Assembly: GCF_014633365.1 (NCBI RefSeq)
Contig: NC_068346.1
Span: 13,227,030-13,291,029, forward strand
Reading direction: 5' to 3'
Source of the DNA: Diospyros lotus
Taxonomy: Eukaryota > Streptophyta > Magnoliopsida > Ericales > Ebenaceae
DNA length: 64,000 nt
Shown: positions 45,139-56,600 of the stretch, piece after piece
Numbering within the stretch: the first letter of the stretch is position 1
Layout: each line of letters opens with the position of its first letter
Translations under genes and position numbers: made by a program
Notes under the pieces: model-generated
What the model saw: only the letters and a program-made list of their open reading frames with translations
Told to the model about the DNA's origin: nothing
The model's database searches: none

Positions 45139-46759
45139 TTTTTTTATCTTATGACTTGCATCAATTTTTATTTTGGTATGAAAATATAAATATATATATA
45201 TATGGTATGCTCATTTGTTGTTTAAGTTTTAGCAGTTCACAGCAAAATGGACTTGTGGAGTTACAGGTATTCCTAACAACCCTAATTTATTACTGCAATT
45301 CAAGTTGGGGGTGTAAGGTTTAGTTATGAATTATCTGGTTCATATTTAACTGTGAATTTGCTATTGCTAGTTTGTAGTCTTGTGTAAATTGATTATCTTT
45401 ATCTGCTCTTATTAAAAAAAAAATTATGTTTTAAATAACGTTATTCCTAAAGTTTTGAAGTTATGCACTGATAGCCGGTTAAGTTTGCAATACGAAACAT
45501 GGATGCATTGATTTCTTATTTGAAAACGTATATGCATTAGAATAAGTAATTTGCATTCATCGGGGATTCAAAATTTAAAAATTGGTTATCGGTCATAAAG
45601 TCAAAGGTAACAGTAATTAGCTGATTAGTACACTGTATGATCCCTCAACAGAAGTGAAGAGTATTACCCAAGTGAGTGTTTGAGCCTAATAACCGTTAAT
45701 TCTAAGTGAAATAACACTTACTCTAAATATGCTTTATTGTTTATCTTATCTTTTCAATGGCTTCAAAACATCAATTTGCTTTGAATGTCTAGTATGATAG
45801 CGGATAAGTTTGACTGGTTTCAAACTCTGAATTAGATGAGTGAGTAACATCGTTTTGTAGAAGCATGATAGAGGGATCAATTTCTTTCATTTTGGGCCTA
45901 CTAACTTTTTTTTCTTTCTTTACATTAACCTCACTTGCTATCCCATTTGAGCCATTTGTAGTACAATTTCTTTGTTACCCTCGTTTAACCCATAACCATA
46001 TGAATTTTATCTAACCTGGTGTGATTTTGGGAATTAGTCTGTTTATCTATTTTTATATTTAAAGAGAAAAAGAAAAAAAAGAGAAAAAAAAAGAAGAAAA
46101 AAAAAAGTGAAAAAAAAAGGGGCAAATTCTCTTAGCTATTCAGCATAACTGTTTCAAAATAAATGCTAAAAAAAAAAAAAATCCCGACACACCCTTTGCA
46201 CACTCTACCTTCTCTTTGACAACCCATATTAACCTTATAGCCCCATTACAACCCAGTCTGGTCCCTTTTGATGCTATAAATCATGTGATCTCAGAATTCG
46301 AGTTTGAAGTAGGGAATCATGTTTAAATTCAGAAGTTACTCATCTAGAGCATTATTCCAATCATGAAGCTATGTCAATTTCCTTGTTCTTTCATGAAAAT
46401 ACGTTCCTTGTATTTGGGATGGCATTGAGTTTTGAACTTGTTCTGCATTTACTCTTATAATGGTGCACCCCCTTGTGTGTACACCTGAGGAATCCTTTTT
46501 ATTGGAGAGAAAATCCATAGTGTGATTTGAAGTCAAAACTTCGAGGGAGTAAGTCTGTGTGTTGGTTATCCTAATTTCCATTCCTGAGATTGTATGACCT
46601 TTAACCGAAAATCTGATTTAGAATGCTAAATTACTTATTCGATTTTATGCATTTTGGTTTCAAATTTGAAATTTTTACATTCATACAGTTATTGTGAATA
46701 AAGTTTGACAGGTGTATAATCTGATTGCTAAGGGACTAGCAATGTTTAAGTTGGGGGTA
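45139..46759 (+). other. 3' non-coding part of the Tat-like element
   Basis: No ORF. It has an early purine-rich copy AAGTTGGGGGTGTAAGG (45305-45321), an A-rich tract at 46063-46120 and the true purine tract next to the LTR at 46748-46759. Confidence 0.5.
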
Positions 46760-48632
46760 TGATTAGTGGTTAATTTTGTAAAAAATTTGTTATAATTATA
46801 CCCTTTTTTTGATCTTAAAAATGGTTTAAATTAGATATTAATATATATTTTATGGTTATATGCAAGTTTAAATTAAAAAATGAATGAAATTAAATTTTAA
46901 AGTAAAATTTAATAATAATAATAATAATAATAATAATATATAAAATTATATATAATACATATACATCATTATATGCATGCATGTAATATATATATATATA
47001 TATAATATAATCTAATATATATATGTGCCATGTGTAATATATATATAATATATAATTTATTAATAACATTAAATTATTTTTTTTAGGCATGAAGAATTCA
47101 AGCCCATGAAGACTTAAAGTCCATGAAGAAATCAAACCCATGAAGAAATCAAGCCCATGAAAAATTAAAGCCCATGAAGAATTAAGGCCCAATTTGAGCA
47201 ACCCATGGAAGATATTATTTGGAGAAGGCCCAAGGATTATTTTTAATCCTAATGAAGATTAAAAAACCAATTTATAGAAATCTATTTTTATTTTTTATGT
47301 GAGAGCTTTATTAGGTGTGTTTTTTTAGCTAAAATCCATTTAACTATTAGGTGGATATTATAGCTAAAATCCATTTAACTTTATGAGTGCTTTATTAGGT
47401 ATGTATTTTAGCTAAAATTCATTTAATATTAGGTGTGTATTATAACTAAAATCTATTTAACTTTAAGTGTGTGAGTGCCCATTAGATATAATTATGTCTA
47501 ATTGAATAATTGAAATTGTGTGGTTTGTATTACATCTTGTGGCCTATAAATAGCTCACTTGATTGCATTTGTAAGTGTGATTATTATTCTTGAATCAAAG
47601 TTTAGTTGTTTCCTTATAATTCTCTCTTTGAGAATTGTTCTTGTTCTTTCCCCTTTTCTTTAGTATTCTCTCTTGTGATCTTACTTCCTTCCTTTTTTCT
47701 TTTAAATTCTTATGTCATTTATTATTACTTTATTATTCACCGCCTAAATGGCCGGTTAATTTGTGCCTTTAAATTTCTGTAATTTTAATTCTGTTATTTA
47801 AATTACGTCGTTTAAATTCATGTCAATTAACTTTTAAATGGAAATGAGTAGCTAAATCTAATCTTGGGTTAAGGCAAGGACAGTGTCCAACCCCAATGAT
47901 TCCCAAAGAAAGCTGCGCTTTAAATGAGTAACATTAATTTAAATTTCAGTATGAGTGTATCTTAATTATTGAGAAATCACTAGGTTTGGATTTGAGCGTA
48001 AGCCTAACTTAGAGCTTTCATGTCACGCGTGAGAATTACTAGAACTGGAAACGCTATCATACCCAAACCCGGATGATTAATTTAGTTGTCTTGTATATTA
48101 ATTGTAATTGGATTTATGGTAGTTGCTTAAATTAGAATCTCACATATCATGTATGGGGATTGCTTAAACTAGAACTATCATAATCTCTAATTGCATTTAA
48201 TAACAAACCCTCATATCTGAAATTAAATTAATGTTACTAACCTTATCTGTTAAAATTTGGGAATTAACGGGTTGGCACTGAAATTGTCTTAACTCAAGTA
48301 CTATCCAATTTTATATTCTCACTTTAAGTATTTATTTCAATTACTGCCTTAATTTATTTTCTAGTATCTGTTGTTTAAAAAACCATAAAAAAAACCTTGT
48401 TGCCAATTTGTCCAAATGCTTGTGTGCTTGTGTGTGACATTTTTTTTATTTTGCCATAAATAAATCTTTCAGTGGACGACCTGGACTCATTCAGAAAATA
48501 TAAATTTAAATTTGGACTATAACTGCACTCGTACACTGACGAGTATAAACCTCTCACCTAAATAAAGAAAAAAATATAAAATTTTTATTGTGTTTTGTTT
48601 TGTGTTTTAATTGCAGGGTGGGAGTGCAGCCA
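46760..48632 (+). repeat. Tat-like 3' LTR
   Basis: 1873 bp. TATA box at 47545-47553. It has a longer (AAT)n tract and four or more extra CCCATGAAGAA-type units (47091-47187) compared with the left LTR. Confidence 0.88.
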
Positions 48633-49581
48633 TCAGCCTAGGATGTTGTCTGGATAATGTAGCCATAATTCTCCAAGGGCATGATGGAATAATAGGGTTG
48701 TCCTGTGCTGGTGAGTATGCTGGGATAGCCGCCTTGGTTTTCGTGCCAGGCCGTTTGGCCAGGAAAGTTGCACTAGGATGACTAGGTGGTCCATGTGAAA
48801 CTTTGGAGTTGGGATTGTATGGTGGTTCTCGGATGCTTAGAGTGGAAGCATAATCTGGAGAGATGCGTTGGCTTGCCCCTCTTAAGCTAGAATCGCGTTG
48901 TGTCGTCGTGTCATCGAGTCGGTATGGTGGCATAGCTTTTAGAGAGATTGCTCTTTTCCCGTGGTAGGGTTAAGCGCTTGGGATTCTCTTGGGTTAGGGT
49001 TTACTGGGTGTATTGGTTTATTTCATGTCTTGCATTAATTTATGAAAAATGTGTTTTGAACTCTCACTTAGATGATTCATCATCTAATTTGGACTATGTC
49101 CCTAGAATATTCAAACGTTCTAGGTGAAGGTAGCGATGTGAAGGGAAAAGGAATTGCTGAGAAGTGACGGCGATTAGTGGATAGTTTACTTTATGTCATT
49201 TTCAATTATGTTGTTACTTTTGATGACGTCATGTAAACGTTGGTTTGACTTTATAATATGAATAAAGTGGTTTTAGTTATGACCTGTTAAGGTTTCGATC
49301 TAGTTTCTGCATTTGAGATGGTGTACCTGTCTTAGTTTATTGATGGTTCATAATTGATATACTGAGAAGGTGTAACAAGGAACAGTTTTTTGTGATGGGT
49401 TTTTATTTGGAAAAAAAATTTATATCTCTGGAATCTTACGTTACGTATCGCTCCAGAGAAGTGGGGTGTTACAGGTATCCAGCCGGTGTTGTTTCCTTCT
49501 TTACTGTCCTCGATATATATATTACCTTCTCTAGAGTCCCTTCTTAGACCTGACTTTGGGCTCTCAGGATATTACAATAGT

Positions 49582-50670
49582 CTACCAACTTAAATTCACT
49601 AATTCAACGCTATACTTATTTAGGGTGTGACTTTCTAGGTTCACAGCCATGTAACAATCAAGATATATCAATTTTTTTACGCCGATCTAACACTTTGATC
49701 TACTAAAAAGATCCTTTCATCTCTCCGAAGCATCTTAAAAGATTATGAATATCATCTAGCCAAGACTCAAGACAATCTTAATGGCAATAAAGTCAAAACT
49801 TCTTATAAACCTATTTAGAGTTCTAGATTACTATGTATTCTAGTCCCTCAACTAACTAACATCTAGATCAAGTGAGAACCATGAACCGAATAAACTCACA
49901 TCACTCAGTAACTATGCGAAAATCTAGTTTGGGGTGATTGAGATAACGTATTGGAACTCCTTCTGACATTGAAAACTCTTTCCGATCATACGTGCATTGG
50001 CCAAGGACTCCTATAATCACCGATTGACTGAGATCGCATAGGATATTCACCCCACGTCGGATAGCAGTGGATCCCATCAACTAGCATTTGTCTCTATACA
50101 CTATTACACAGAGACCACACAGAGGGCATTTCCACTTCTCACTTCGGATGGTTCTGCTCAACGGTAAATCCCCAACACCAGCGTACAAGACAACTCTGTC
50201 ACTTTTGGTCAAATAACCAAATACACAATTGAAAACTAGTAATAGTTCATTAATTCTCTCAATCATGTGATCTGTTACAAGCGTCACATTAAGTAGATGT
50301 TCAACTAACACCTACCACATGTCTATTATCTGTATCTCATGCAACATGGCATGTAGCTTTCCATCATTTATCGTTAGTATCTCATACTAATTTTTCCATG
50401 TGCTAGTCCATAATCGATTAATCTTAGTCCACGTCAGAGAAATTTTAGGACTAAGAATACATTTAAGAAATCATGTATTATAGATATTTATCATATATTC
50501 TTAACAACTTAAGAATAAATATCATCGGATATCTAGGGGCTCATTTATATATAAATGGAGAGATATGATTGAAGATGTGACCATTTAAATAACAAACAAG
50601 ATTATATCATTAGAGCCAATACTCATATTAGATGTCATCTAAATCTAGCATTATGGCACAAACACCAACA
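49582..50670 (-). other. Right part of the minus-oriented LTR
   Basis: No gene. It is related, inverted, to the start of 51177-52649. Confidence 0.5.
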
Positions 50671-51176
50671 ATAACTTGTATAAAGTGTCTTGAACTTCTT
50701 TCGAGTGAATAGCAATAACATCATTAGAGTAAATCTTAGGAAAACACCATGCTATCAACTTCATCTTGTTTCTTGGATCCAAGATAGCTACAATTAATAT
50801 AAGCAAATTGCACTCATCCTAATACTTGTCAAACTTTTTTTCCTCATTTTGACAGCCTTGGCATTCATAAAATCATCATCATCCAAACTTGCACCAATGT
50901 TCTTTTTATATGTCACAATTCAGGAAGAAACAAATTTGAAATTGGATGTTCACTTCCAGAAATTATATTAATGATCTCATTGAATACCTCAAGTAATGAA
51001 CAAACAACTCTTACCTTTCTTGCAAGGAAAATAATAATAATTTGAATCTCTTTGTTGATACCTCGAAAACACATCTTTATACTCCAAAACAATTACTAAC
51101 ATAGCATGTGTTGAATTCCATCTTGTGTTGCAATCAAGAACAAGTTTTTTATTAAGCAACTTAATTATTTGACAAT
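50671..51176 (-). pseudogene. hAT transposase, central RNase H-like part
   Basis: On the minus strand: KLVLDCNTRWNSTHAML and EYKDVFSRYQQRD (51160-51040), then FPKIYSNDV and LYKLY up to the insertion point. The (D)CxTRWNST block is a hallmark of hAT transposases. Stops and shifts are present. Confidence 0.8.
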
Positions 51177-52649
51177 TGTTAGTGTTGTGTGCCCTGATGC
51201 TAGATTTGGATGACATCTAGCGGGCTTGTTTGTAATGCATTAATTGTATTTTTGTATAAATCTATAAAAGACAGTTTTCTTCATTCATATTTTCTCCAAT
51301 CAATTATATGAATGAGTCTCTAGATCTTCTATGTGAGAATCTTATTCTCAAGGTGTTGAGACTGTGTGACATGATTCTCTAATAACAAAACTTTTTAAAC
51401 TATTCCTAATCCTTAGATTCTTTAGATGGGGACTTCGATTAATCGAGTATGGACTAGCACAGGGGTTACTACCTCATTTAGTATGGGGATATCGATGGGA
51501 TGATGGTGTTTCACATGCCATATGACATGTGATGTCACTAGTTGACCTATAGGTGGTCGTTGGGGAATGATTAGCCAAATGTGACATCGATGACTGATCA
51601 CATGGCCTGGTGGATAATGGTTATGTCATCAGGTTGTGATGGTGTCTTGAGCAGACTTAAACTACCATGTTTGTTTTATGTATTGGTGTGCGAGATTTGC
51701 AAATGAGCTGAACCATTCAATTAGAAGGTAGGAATGTTCATCTATGTGGTTCTGTATTACTGGTATATGGAGACAGATCTTGGGAATAAGATCTGTCACC
51801 ATCGTCGGTATTTGATGGGGTGAACGTCCTATGTGATTTACTATTGATGTAATGGGATAGTCTCTGGTCAGGACAGATTGAAAGTCAGGAAAGGTGTTTC
51901 CTGAGGTGTCATCTAGTTACATTAATGAGATCTGACACATAGTTATTGAGTTTGTGAGTTTGACACTCAATGACTCTCACTCAATCGGGACGTTAGGTGA
52001 TGAAATGATTATAGTACACGGTAATCATTAACTGTAATAGGTTCACTTGAAATGAGACTGCATTGCCATTTATATTGTCTTGAACTGCTGCTAGGCTCTC
52101 GGAACATTGTCGAGATTTAGAGAAGTTCCGGTGATGGGTCAAGGGGTTGACTAATACTAAAAAAGGTTTCAATATTATCGGATTGCTAGTGGGTAGTAAA
52201 CCTAGAAAGTCAACACCATATAGTGTTGTGTTTGGTATCGTCGTATACCCGAAATGTCTCTGAAAGTGATTGATTAAAAGTTAACCCTTAGGCCCCCTTA
52301 TAAATAGTAAAGTGCATTATTAAAAAGGGGCGACGAATTTCAAAAGAATTTGAATTGGAAGAAGAAAAAAATGGGATAGGGGGATTAATTTAATGGCAGA
52401 AGCAAGGCCCCTGCCCTTTCCTTCTCTTTCTCCCTATGCATGCATGCTATTTTCTCTTCTTCTTTCTCTATTTCTTCTGAAAATATTCTACTACTATAGA
52501 AATTATACGTATGAAGGTCACATGTAAAACTTTGAGACGCGGGTACTGGTGATACGCGAAACCTCTGAGTCTACCATGAGAAGAGGTGATTGGAAATTGA
52601 AATATACTTCACACTTTCACGAACAACATAAATCACATCTTAAATTTCA
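51177..52649 (+). mobile_element. Solo LTR inside the hAT gene
   Basis: 1473 bp from TGTTAGTGTTGTGTGCC to TTAAATTTCA, flanked by gacaat (51171-51176, 52650-52655), a 5-6 bp duplication. Same family as 31561-50670 but in the opposite orientation. No coding sequence was seen. Confidence 0.75.
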
Positions 52650-53500
52650 GACAATCCATGTTATACCAACAAATTTAAGATATGCACATAACATCTAACA
52701 TGAAAAAATATTTCCATCAACAAGAAGATTGTTTTGATAAGCTAGGTTGTCTCTCAAAAGACTAGTAACATAATCATTATAAATTGCATTATCCATTGTA
52801 ACAATCTGTAACTTCTTTCTATTTCCCATTGAGTTAAGCAATTTTGCAATGCATCACAAATAACAATCCTGGTATGTGGTGGAGGAATACTACAAAAGTT
52901 TAAAATGCACTTTTGTAATTTCCAATCAGAGTCTATAAAAAGACAAGTCACAACCACGTATTAAATCTTTTACCATTTAATTCTTTTTTATCGAACTCAT
53001 AACTAACAAAACAATCATTTTTTTATAGATGTTTAACTTATCTTTCCATAACTAGGAGACATAGTTCTCCAGAACAAATTGAACTACTCATACTCAACAA
53101 GATTAAAAGGCAACTCATAAACTATAATCAAGTGAAAAAAGATCTCTCTAACCTTTGCATGACGATACTTGAAATTTACCACCGCATTAACACTTTCTGA
53201 CTTTACATTTTTTTTACTGACAGAAAGTTGTTTTTGTCCGTTCAAAATCATTTGACTTTGTAAACAACTCTTTATGTGTCGAAGAAGATGCAAAGTTGCA
53301 CCAGACTTTATCATACCAAGATGGTGCTTGCAATGTATGCATTCAACCTTCAAAGAATCATCAATGAGTGTAACTTATTTGAAGTCATCCCAAACTTTAG
53401 ATGTCTTTTTCTTTTCTTTTTCTCTAAAGGATTTCATCTTCGTCATATCCAACATCCACTACATTCTCAACTGGAATTCCTTGAACATTGTTTCCTATTT
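52650..53500 (-). pseudogene. hAT transposase, BED finger and N-terminal part
   Basis: Reads from about 53460 down on the minus strand: SKVWDDFK, then VECIHCKHHLG...LLRHIKSC, a BED-type zinc finger; VREIFFHLIIVYELPFNLVEYE; later FIDSDWKLQKCILNFCSIPPPHT and a VDNA-like stretch. These are successive parts of an Ac/Tam3-like transposase. Stops and frame changes show decay. The promoter side is to the right and is broken by the solo LTR at 53626. Confidence 0.8.
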
Positions 53501-53625
53501 CATAAATTACATTCATAACTAGAACTGAAAATGAATCTTGAGTAGATGGAATGCCAATAAAAGGCACCAAATCAAACTAAGTAGGTAACATTTGTTATCC
53601 AGAAAACAACATTTGTCAATTTTGT

Positions 53626-56600
53626 TGTAGCGACCCGTAAATCGTAATATAATTTAATTATTAGTTTATTGTGTTAATTTAATTTAAAAGGAATATTAAT
53701 ATATCTTGTTGATATTAATAATAATAATTTATGTTGTTTTAAGGAAATAGGGAATTAGGGTAATTAATTATTTTATTCTGGAATATTTAAGGAAATAGGG
53801 AAAAATTGAAATAAATTAAATTGGGAGATTTTTTGGAAGTTTCGGGTGTTAGTGTAAATATTAAAGGGGGTGTGTGAGTATTTTGGAAGTTTGGGAGGGG
53901 GGGCTGGTGTGATTTCAGAAAAAGGACCAAGGGTCCCCTTAAATTTAATGCAGCACGCTATATGTGTGAGCGAGCAGCTGGGTCGGGTGGTTTTTGCGCG
54001 AGACGGGCATGGGCAAGGTCGTGGGTTCGGGCCTCGCACGCGAGACTGGAAATTGGCTGATTTTTAATTAGCCTATAAGCGTCCAAAACGACGTCGTTTT
54101 CCTAAGAGGTGGTGGCCTCCCAAGGGCTACCACGTGGCCCCTTCCCAGCAGCTTCTTTTTACTCTAATTTGAGCCCAAATTCGGGCGCTTTTGCTGCAAC
54201 AGAAGCAGCAAACAAATTGGAAAAAGGTCAGTGCGTGCGCAGACAAAAAATTGGAAGAATTTGGTGAGGAAATCAGGATTAAATTAGGTTTAATCAAAGT
54301 TTTAATTATCCAGGTAAGTAAAGAAGTTAGTAATAATTATTTTGTACGGTTGGAATTTGGTTTAGTGGTCAATTTTATTAATTTTGGAAAATTATTACGG
54401 TGTTGCAGTTTGTATAATTTTTACCGCTTTGGGACAGAACGAGCCCAAGGATATCTCCCTCAAGGCAAGTTCTTTATTCCCTCTGCGACTTTTCGTTCGT
54501 TGTCAATTTATATAACCTCCATTCGTTTGTTTCGGTCGTTTATTAATTATGAAATTTTGAGTTGTTTGATTTAAATTTAATTTATTAAGCTAACCTTGAG
54601 GATTCTATTTGTTAATTGCCTACGGGGGTTTGTGCCACCCCCATGCCTGTGGGAATGATGTCGAACTCACTCGGGGATTAAGTTCTTAGATGTACGGGTA
54701 TTATTATGGAATCTCGGCTGTTAATGGGCTTGAGCTGTTGAGTAGTGGGGGTAAGGGTCGGCTGTTTAGTGACTTCGGAGTGGCTATCGTATGGTCTTTC
54801 TTAGGCCGTCGGTCTGACATTCCTAGCCACTAACCGCTGATCGGTGCCAGGCACTGTTGACTAGCTCTGTTGTTATGTGGTTATAGCATGACTTGTTATC
54901 TTGTTATATTTTATTTTTGTTGCATGGTTTGGTATGCACATGGGTATGGGCTGCATGTTGGGGTTTTCATGATCTAGTTATGCTTAGCCACGGACATCCT
55001 AGTATTGTTAGTTGCATCTGGCACGGGCAGTTGCATCGTGTGTGGTTTACTATGTGGGCGAAGCATCTTCCTAATGCCTGGATGTATGGGCGCCAGTGTA
55101 TCTAGTTGATGCTTACTACATCGTGCATTTTATGTGCGCATTGCATGGTTACTTTATGTACAGTGGTCTTGGACGGGAGTACCATTCTGAGGGAGCCTAG
55201 GGCTCGGTTATTCAGAGGCTCGAGTGTCAAGAGTACCAACTCGAGGAGTGCGCACAGGTTTGTTTAAGACTTATGTTATCTTACAAGGCAGCGGCAGGTT
55301 GGTATGGGACTTGGGTGCTGGGTGTCTTGTGTGGGCCCCAAGGACTGGAATGTGCTTTCCTTATGCTTTACTGAGGTGTGGTAGCGTCTCATGACTTGTG
55401 TGTACGTGTGGGGACTATGTTTGGGGAGTTCACTCCTACTATTTAATTTATAGCCTTCATTTTCTATAAACTTGTTGAGTCTTGCGACTCACCTTACTTT
55501 CCATCATTCCAGGTAAGGGTAAAGCGAAAATTGAAGACGAGAATCACACCACCTAGCAGCCAGCCGTGTTGGTAAGGTGTACAGTTAGCTTGCCCCTGTA
55601 GTCTTTGATGTTTGGCAGGATTTTTGTCCTTTATTTTTTATTGTGCCGGGTCATTTTGTAACACCCCGCCTTCCAGGGCATTAATATATGCTGGGAATTT
55701 TTTTTTTTTGAACTTGCAATAAATCCTCAACATAACTTTCATTTAATAACACTCCCAAACATAGTATAGGAATGATATAATTTAAACATAAACAAAAGCA
55801 AGATCGAAACCTGCATGAAACTTCGAAAACATAACTTGGGTTTTTCAACATCATTTGCCCAACACATTTATTTAAAACCTAAGTAATACAGTCAAATGAA
55901 ATATATGGTCTAGCCCCGCATGGGACCCACAAAATTCCTGTCACGATCAAGCCTCGATCACCTCCTTACCCTTCCGGCCACTTGCCTCGCCTGGAATATG
56001 GAATATTCCAGAGACATAGTCCAATATTAAAAGATGAAATCTTCTAAGTGAGGGTTAGATAAACATGATGAATGAGTGATGCATGGACAATTATAGACAG
56101 ATACCCTTAGTGTGACTTCCCTGGCCTATCAGCCTGGCATGGAACCCTAGGAAAAATCCCGAACCTCTGTAGGATAACCCTAATGTTGTTCCATCATTGG
56201 CCTTGGGGAATTATGGCTACACTCTGAGGGTGACATCCCATTTCTATGCACAAATATCAGTATGACAATAATATCATGCCATGCAAATATCACGACTTTC
56301 CATGCAATACGACAAAATGAATCATATCTTTCGTAAATATCATGCATATATAAGCAATCATATCTTTCATAAATATCATGCATAATAAACAATCATATCA
56401 TATAGGATAGGAAAAACTCACCTTTCACAATTATCGAGATACCTCAAAAAATGTGCAAACTGCCTTGATTTGCTTGCCAACCTTGAAATTCGCACCAAAT
56501 GTTTCACCTTACTTCCCAAAGCACCCTAGGCAAGATATTTATTTAAATAATCAATAAAACCTATTTTTCTTTAATTTTCTTGCCTTTTTCTCTATTTTTC

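Larger units (their letters stand above)
41213..48632 (+). mobile_element. Non-autonomous Tat-like LTR element carrying a Cys-rich ORF and a LOG pseudogene
   Basis: Seen: LTRs 41213-43075 and 46760-48632 (TG...CA); flanks tcaac (41208-41212) and tcagc (48633-48637), a TSD with one transition; polypurine tract AAGTTGGGGG (46748-46757) before the right LTR; a TATAAATAG box in each LTR. The internal region of 3.7 kb has no gag, protease, RT or integrase and no TGG-type PBS directly after the left LTR. It holds the ORF 43593-44027 and a LOG-family pseudogene. The LTR style (gtggacgac..gga..., gcactcgtacactg) and the long non-coding 3' part recall the Tat/Ogre branch of gypsy elements; this is an inference. 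Confidence 0.8.
39316..49473 (-). mobile_element. Gypsy-type solo LTR, TSD ggtat, interrupted by a Tat-like element
   Basis: Begins TGTAATACCCGGG and ends GGGGTGTTACA in plus sense, flanked by ggtat (39311-39315, 49474-49478). Own sequence 39316-41212 and 48638-49473 is about 2.7 kb. Relative to 34120-36625 it is inverted. It has a tandem repeat of roughly 180 bp (about 41028-41205 and 48633-48800, both with gatgttgtctggat), and the nested element landed exactly between the two units. No protein was seen. Confidence 0.8.
38750..49576 (-). mobile_element. Cassandra TRIM retrotransposon, interrupted
   Basis: Seen: perfect TSD atagt (38745-38749, 49577-49581); LTR 38750-38977 and a second LTR 39164-39315 plus 49479-49576; an internal domain of only 186 bp (38978-39163). 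On the minus strand the internal part starts with a degenerate Met-tRNA PBS (GATATCAGAACC, about 39146-39160) and ends with the purine tract CAAGGGGGGAGAA. Both LTRs contain a 5S-rRNA-like stretch, the defining trait of Cassandra. TRIMs encode no protein. The upstream LTR is split by the solo LTR 39316-49473. Confidence 0.9.
31561..50670 (-). mobile_element. Minus-oriented LTR unit (probable solo LTR) inside the hAT gene
   Basis: Right end on the minus strand is TGTTGGTGTTTGTGCC; left end on the plus strand is TGAAAAGAGG, giving TG...CA ends. Flanks are ataat (31556-31560) and ataac (50671-50675), a 5-bp TSD with one transition. Without nested elements it is about 2.7 kb (31561-32665, 38235-38749, 49582-50670). 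Its first 40 bases on the minus strand match the start of the solo LTR at 51177, so both belong to one family. No gag or pol was seen in it, hence the solo-LTR reading. Confidence 0.65.

Noticed and set aside
54191..54574. 127-codon frame in the solo LTR 53626-58210
   Set aside because: No domain, and it lies within an LTR with GC-biased composition.
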